Source: Acidimicrobiia bacterium (GTDB lineage Bacteria > Actinomycetota > Acidimicrobiia > Acidimicrobiales > Bin134). Taken from it: 13,522 nt of DNA. A program made the position numbers and the translations under genes. The notes below the pieces were generated by a model that was not told the DNA's origin, searched no databases, and saw only the letters and a list, made by a program, of their open reading frames with translations. Positions 12,821 through 13,522 of this stretch are shown one piece after another. Position 1 is the stretch's first letter, and every line of letters begins with the position of its first letter. The DNA is taken from contig VYDF01000187.1 in assembly GCA_009843565.1 (NCBI GenBank), positions 1 through 13,522 of the forward strand, written 5' to 3'.

Positions 12821-13522
12821 GAAGGGCGTCAGCCAGGGTTCGCCATTGGGCCAGGGGCAGCTCGCCGCGGGGGCTGAGCGCCTGCACGGCCACGTGGTCG
12901 GCGCCGGCGTCGTGATGAGCTTGAATCCGCGCCTTGATGGAATCCAGGTCGCCCCAGGCGACAACGGCATCCACGAGACGGTCGGACAACTCTGCCGTGT
13001 CGGCTTCGGTGAATCCCAGGCGGTGAAGGTTGTTCACGTAGTTGGGCAGATCCATGTAGAAGGCCATGTTCTCCCGGGCCAGCGCTCGGGCTGCCTCGGG
13101 ATCGGTCTCCAAGCACACCTTCTGCTCGGGGGCCAACAGGGCGTCGGGCCCCATGATCTCCCGAGCAATGGCGGTGTGCTCGGGAGGCACGAAATAGGGG
13201 TGGGCGCCAGCGGTGCGCTCTGCGGCCAGTGCCAGCATCTTGGGGCCCAGTGCGGCCAGCACGATCGGGGGGTCTTCTTCGGGACCGGCGGCCATGTACA
13301 TAGCCCCCTCCATGGCGTCGAGGTACTCCACCATGTAGGAGTACGGCTTGGAGTAGTCCAAGTTGCGAATGCCCTCGATCATCGGGCCGTGGCTCACGCC
13401 GATGCCCAGCAGGAACCGGTTGTCGAACGCCTCGGCCACTGTCTTCTGGGCCGCCGCGGTGGTAATGGGATGGCGGGCGTTGATCTGCACGATGCCAGTT
13501 GCGATATAAATCCTGCTGTTGG
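12816..13522 (-). CDS. LLM class F420-dependent oxidoreductase (MSMEG_4141-like), 5' partial
   Basis: The frame is open to the right edge, so the true start is outside the window; 234 residues are visible (codons in frame from 13520). The first visible residues, YIATGIVQINARHPITTAAA, and the following FLLGIGVSHGPMIEG are family blocks of luciferase-like F420 oxidoreductases related to the MSMEG_4141 group. IVLAALGPKMLALAAERTAG and the HPYFVPPEHT segment follow, and the end HDAGADHVAVQAL..RGELPL is typical. An internal GTG at 13490 is not the start because the conserved ATGI strand precedes it. It belongs to a different subfamily from the oxidoreductase at 8725 and shares only the general fold pattern. 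F420 use and substrate are inferred. The stop is 60 bp upstream of the SDR start, suggesting co-transcription. Confidence 0.87.
   Translation of the reverse strand, partial: NSRIYIATGIVQINARHPITTAAAQKTVAEAFDNRFLLGIGVSHGPMIEGIRNLDYSKPYSYMVEYLDAMEGAMYMAAGPEEDPPIVLAALGPKMLALAAERTAGAHPYFVPPEHTAIAREIMGPDALLAPEQKVCLETDPEAARALARENMAFYMDLPNYVNNLHRLGFTEADTAELSDRLVDAVVAWGDLDSIKARIQAHHDAGADHVAVQALSPRGELPLAQWRTLADALL

Noticed and set aside
1..13522. CRISPR arrays, tRNA/rRNA genes, insertion sequences, prophage or defence genes
   Set aside because: I saw no regularly spaced repeats, no tRNA-like cloverleaf or rRNA sequence, no transposase, integrase or nuclease-type defence gene; the coding regions are continuous housekeeping and metabolic genes.

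Overview
The window reads as chromosomal DNA of a GC-rich actinobacterium. The evidence is two luciferase-like F420-type oxidoreductases, a group II truncated haemoglobin of the mycobacterial GlbO type, a PAPS-type sulfotransferase next to a DUF1214 protein, a multifunctional-enzyme-type short-chain dehydrogenase and very tight gene packing. A member of the Acidimicrobiia is my best guess, but only a guess. I see no rRNA, tRNA, CRISPR array, insertion sequence, integrase or phage gene. Apart from the two genes cut by the edges, every gene is intact.

Layout, left to right. The 3' end of rmuC (+) meets a SixA-like histidine phosphatase (-) tail to tail. The phosphatase is divergent from glbO (+), with only 19 bp between the two start codons. 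glbO converges on a TIM-barrel amidohydrolase (-), which lies downstream of a translationally coupled serA-DUF1015 pair (-). A 137-bp divergent region with a strong palindrome separates serA from a UbiB/ABC1-type kinase gene (+). Then come, all on +, a lone molybdenum-hydroxylase large subunit (CoxL form II-like), an F420-type oxidoreductase, a sulfotransferase and a DUF1214 protein. The last three are almost contiguous. On - and convergent with them are an SDR dehydrogenase resembling (3R)-hydroxyacyl-CoA dehydrogenases and a second F420-type oxidoreductase cut by the right edge.

How the genes fit together. serA and DUF1015 look like one serine-related unit. The right third (oxidoreductase, sulfotransferase, DUF1214, SDR, oxidoreductase) resembles lipid or steroid catabolic neighbourhoods of mycobacteria, but no substrate can be read from the sequence. 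The rest are housekeeping or stress genes.

The most informative signals are in the gaps. Six of the eleven start codons inside the window have a TANNNT hexamer 6-8 nt upstream and no Shine-Dalgarno sequence, which is the layout of leaderless transcripts. The other five starts have a Shine-Dalgarno sequence or a stop/start overlap; the DUF1214 start has both. One leaderless hexamer is symmetric and could serve both the phosphatase and glbO. Two short tandem duplications sit at gene junctions, and one of them creates a 12-codon mini-ORF bridging two genes. I found no clear-cut new system; these regulatory and junction features are the parts worth checking.
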